Made by a program: the position numbers and the translations under genes. From an uncultured Lachnospiraceae bacterium (lineage in GTDB: Bacteria > Bacillota > Clostridia > Lachnospirales > Lachnospiraceae): 16,563 nt of DNA. The notes under the pieces were generated by a model. That model saw only the letters and a list, made by a program, of their open reading frames with translations. It searched no databases and was not told where the DNA came from. Below are positions 14,737 through 16,563 of this stretch, in pieces. Positions within the stretch are counted from its first letter, which is position 1. Each line of letters opens with the position of its first letter. The stretch spans positions 1-16,563 of the forward strand of contig CAJTMC010000062.1 of NCBI GenBank assembly GCA_910577115.1. The letters run 5' to 3'.

Positions 14737-15697
14737 TGAAACAGAAAACAAATATTTCGAGTTTATAGCCCATCTACTTCAAAATGGACATAAGTATAGT
14801 AAAAGTGACATAAACTATTTGGTTGAAAAGTATTTGACGGGTGAGCCAGATTTCGATGTTACAGATACTATTTTGGCTACTGAAGAAGGGGAAGAATTGG
14901 TTTTATATTATGATGATGGGAACTATGCTCCGATTATTGATGCTAATTTCCCGATAAGGGTTGGAGCAATTGAAAAAGAAGCATTAAAGTCATTGCTAAG
15001 TAATGATTATATTGGTCATTTTTTATCGCAGGAAACTATCCGGAAATTAGAAGCAAGTACAAAAGATATTGTATGTGAATGGGCTCCAGAAAAAATAGCA
15101 ATTAGAAACGTATTTTCAGATGGGGTAACCAAGCAGAATAAAGAGTATGGACCGGTTATTTCTTTATTAGCAAAAGCTATCGCCGAGCATAAAGCGATTA
15201 AGTATGACAACATTCGCGAAGAGAAAAAATTTGAATATAGAAACGTATCAGTATTTCCTGTTAGGATAGAGTTTTCAATTAAGAATGATCGGTTTAGATT
15301 AAGTGCTTACGAGCCAAACCAACATAGATTTATTAAAATGAATTTGGATACAATTGATAACATTGTTCTTACGGATCAGTTGTGTGAAGAAGACTTAGAA
15401 ATGGAATATAGAGAGTTCCTAAAGGCAAACACTAAGTCAGTAAAATTGGATGTCGATCCTGTAAATCATGTGATTGAAAGATGTTTTCGTATTTTTTCAT
15501 ATTACGATCGTAAGGCGAGATACAACAAAGAAGAAAATAAATACAGGTTAGAAATCACTTATTTGAAATTCGATGAGGCAGAGGTCATAAAGGATATTCT
15601 TTCGCTAGGAGGATATGCAACAGTAATAGAACCTCGCCAGTTGCAGAAAGAAGTCTATAGAAGAGTCTTGGCTGCAAGTAAATTATATGAAAGTTAA
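14723..15697 (+). CDS. second WYL-domain protein
   Basis: A 324-residue protein. The N-terminal ~150 residues (MNLFDETENKYFEFIAHLLQNG...) match no family I recognise. A WYL-type region follows: AIAEHKAIKYDNIREEK, then SVFPVRIEFSIKNDRFRLSAY and HRFIKMNLDTIDNIVL. The C-terminus (LEITYLKFDEAEVIKDILSLGGYATVIEPRQLQKEVYRRVL) is a clear WYL C-terminal extension. No HTH is evident, so it may work as a partner of the first WYL protein rather than alone. ATG 14723 is preferred to ATG 14696: the protein then begins at a natural MNLFDE start 12 bases after AAAAGGG, and the overlap with the upstream gene is a short 14 bases. Confidence 0.8.
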   Translation: MNLFDETENKYFEFIAHLLQNGHKYSKSDINYLVEKYLTGEPDFDVTDTILATEEGEELVLYYDDGNYAPIIDANFPIRVGAIEKEALKSLLSNDYIGHFLSQETIRKLEASTKDIVCEWAPEKIAIRNVFSDGVTKQNKEYGPVISLLAKAIAEHKAIKYDNIREEKKFEYRNVSVFPVRIEFSIKNDRFRLSAYEPNQHRFIKMNLDTIDNIVLTDQLCEEDLEMEYREFLKANTKSVKLDVDPVNHVIERCFRIFSYYDRKARYNKEENKYRLEITYLKFDEAEVIKDILSLGGYATVIEPRQLQKEVYRRVLAASKLYES

Positions 15698-15765
15698 CTT
15701 CGCACAGTTTTTTTACTTTATAAATTAATGAAGCATTGTATAGTTTCTGTTAGAAAGGGTAAAAG

Positions 15766-16467
15766 ATGGAATATAGGTATTCAACTAAGTGTCCAGCACA
15801 TCATCAGAAGATAGAAACTAGACGAAATCAAACCTTTAAATATAGGGGGATTTCATATGGTGGTCCTATTTTTTACTGTAATAGGTGCAAAAAGTATTAC
15901 TTATTTGTAGAAGGAAAAGGTCCTTTTGAAAAATTAAAAACTGTTGCATCAAGCGGATTGACAATTGAGATAAGAAAGGGAAGTTTTGAAAAAGCTTTAA
16001 CAAAAAAGAGTAAGGCAGCTGCCATCGATACAAAAGGAGAAATTGAAACTGAAAGTAAGAAAACGAAGAACAGTGGAAAGAAAGGTAAGAACAAACATAA
16101 AGAAATTATTGAAAAGAACAATCGGCTAAAAATGCAATTGAAGGAAAGTCTGAAGCAAATTCGTTGTGAAATGAAATGTCCAAATCATCCGGATAGAGTA
16201 ATGACAACGAAAAATTGTATAGATGTTGAAAATCATAAAAAGTTGCCTTTATTTTTTTGTATTGATTGTGATTGCTACTACGTTTCGTGCGCGGATATTA
16301 AACAAATAAAACTTGGACATATAAGGGAAAAGGGCTTTTTTAACTGTTATGAAGAAGTTATAACTACGAATCCAGAAAATGGGACACTAAATAGTGTGGG
16401 AGCGTTTAGTAGTACGGAAGACATAGAGGAAGAGTGTGTTAAGGTACACCACTTTACAAGTTTTTAA
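15766..16467 (+). CDS. unrecognised protein with two CPxH...CxxC zinc-ribbon-like units
   Basis: A 233-residue protein I do not recognise. It contains an internal duplication. Unit 1 has Cys9-Pro-Ala-His12 and, after ~26 residues, Cys38-x-x-Cys41 followed by KKYYLFV. Unit 2 has Cys138-Pro-Asn-His141 and then Cys165-x-x-Cys168-x-Cys170-YYVS. Each unit is a plausible zinc site with a shared aromatic YY after the second pair. Residues ~60-135 between them are a lysine- and glutamate-rich, probably helical linker that could contact nucleic acid. It has no membrane segment or known catalytic motif. ATG 15766 follows AAAGGG by six bases. It lies 68 bases after the second WYL gene and is AT-rich like it, so it probably belongs to the same operon and may be its effector or a further DNA/RNA-binding component. 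Confidence 0.75.
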   Translation: MEYRYSTKCPAHHQKIETRRNQTFKYRGISYGGPIFYCNRCKKYYLFVEGKGPFEKLKTVASSGLTIEIRKGSFEKALTKKSKAAAIDTKGEIETESKKTKNSGKKGKNKHKEIIEKNNRLKMQLKESLKQIRCEMKCPNHPDRVMTTKNCIDVENHKKLPLFFCIDCDCYYVSCADIKQIKLGHIREKGFFNCYEEVITTNPENGTLNSVGAFSSTEDIEEECVKVHHFTSF

Positions 16468-16476
16468 TAAAAAAAT

Positions 16477-16560
16477 ATCGTACAGGACTTTCCAATGTAT
16501 AATAAGTTTACGACAACAATTACAAAGGAAAGTGATCCCATACGATAAACTCATTATACA
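16477..16560. repeat. two interleaved inverted repeats (A-B-A'-B')
   Basis: Arm A, ATCGTACAGGACTTTCC (16477-16493), is complementary to A' at 16527-16546 apart from three extra bases and two mismatches. Arm B, TGTATAATAAGTTTACG (16496-16512), is complementary to B' at 16543-16560 apart from one mismatch and one extra base. The order A-B-A'-B' makes the stems cross, and A' and B' share CGAT. It begins nine bases after the last gene. It could be a mobile-element end with repeated transposase sites or an RNA with alternative or pseudoknotted folds; the window stops before any transposase could be seen. Confidence 0.65.
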
Positions 16561-16563
16561 ACA

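Noticed and set aside
1..16563. CRISPR array, tRNA or rRNA genes
   Set aside because: I saw no regularly spaced palindromic repeats with unique spacers, and no cloverleaf or rRNA-like sequence on either strand.

Overview
The window looks like chromosomal DNA of a low- to mid-GC Bacillota, most likely a gut Clostridia/Lachnospiraceae-type bacterium. The grounds are strong AGGAGG-type ribosome binding sites, sigma-A promoters, a DUF3784-like membrane protein, a TipAS-type MerR regulator, and a siphophage tail/lysis module with an amidase + glucosaminidase + SH3 endolysin. Every convincing gene is on the + strand. The species cannot be fixed from sequence alone.

Layout. (1) Positions 1-3501 are accessory cargo: the 3' end of an unknown gene, a CPBP-family intramembrane protease, a divergent signal peptidase II (LspA)-like protein ending in a strong terminator, and a TetR-regulated three-gene operon (tetR, membrane-anchored alpha/beta hydrolase, DUF3784-like protein) with a textbook promoter and two palindromic operators. 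(2) Positions 3557-13132 are a late phage module: tape measure protein, small tail protein, tail hub/Tal-like protein, receptor-binding-type tail protein, holin and endolysin. A self-regulated MerR/TipAS gene (6863-7658) sits inside it as a moron-like cassette. Short hairpins with T-runs precede the tape measure, hub and holin genes, and the first two are near-copies of each other. No head, portal, terminase, tail tube, integrase or lysogeny genes are present. (3) Positions 13182-16467 are distinctly AT-richer: a promoter drives a small excisionase-like HTH protein overlapping a WYL-domain regulator, which overlaps a second WYL protein. A short gap then leads to an unrecognised protein with two CPxH...CxxC zinc-ribbon-like units. 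(4) The last ~85 bases hold two long inverted repeats whose arms interleave (A-B-A'-B'), possibly a mobile-element end or a structured RNA.

How it fits together. The tail module would build a siphophage tail, with a length of roughly 140 nm by the usual ~1.5 angstrom per tape-measure residue rule, and then lyse the cell through holin and endolysin. The TetR and MerR cassettes carry their own promoters and so can be expressed independently of phage late transcription. The HTH-WYL-WYL-zinc-ribbon operon looks like a regulatory or defence-type accessory operon. It is the least familiar part of the window and the best candidate for something undescribed.
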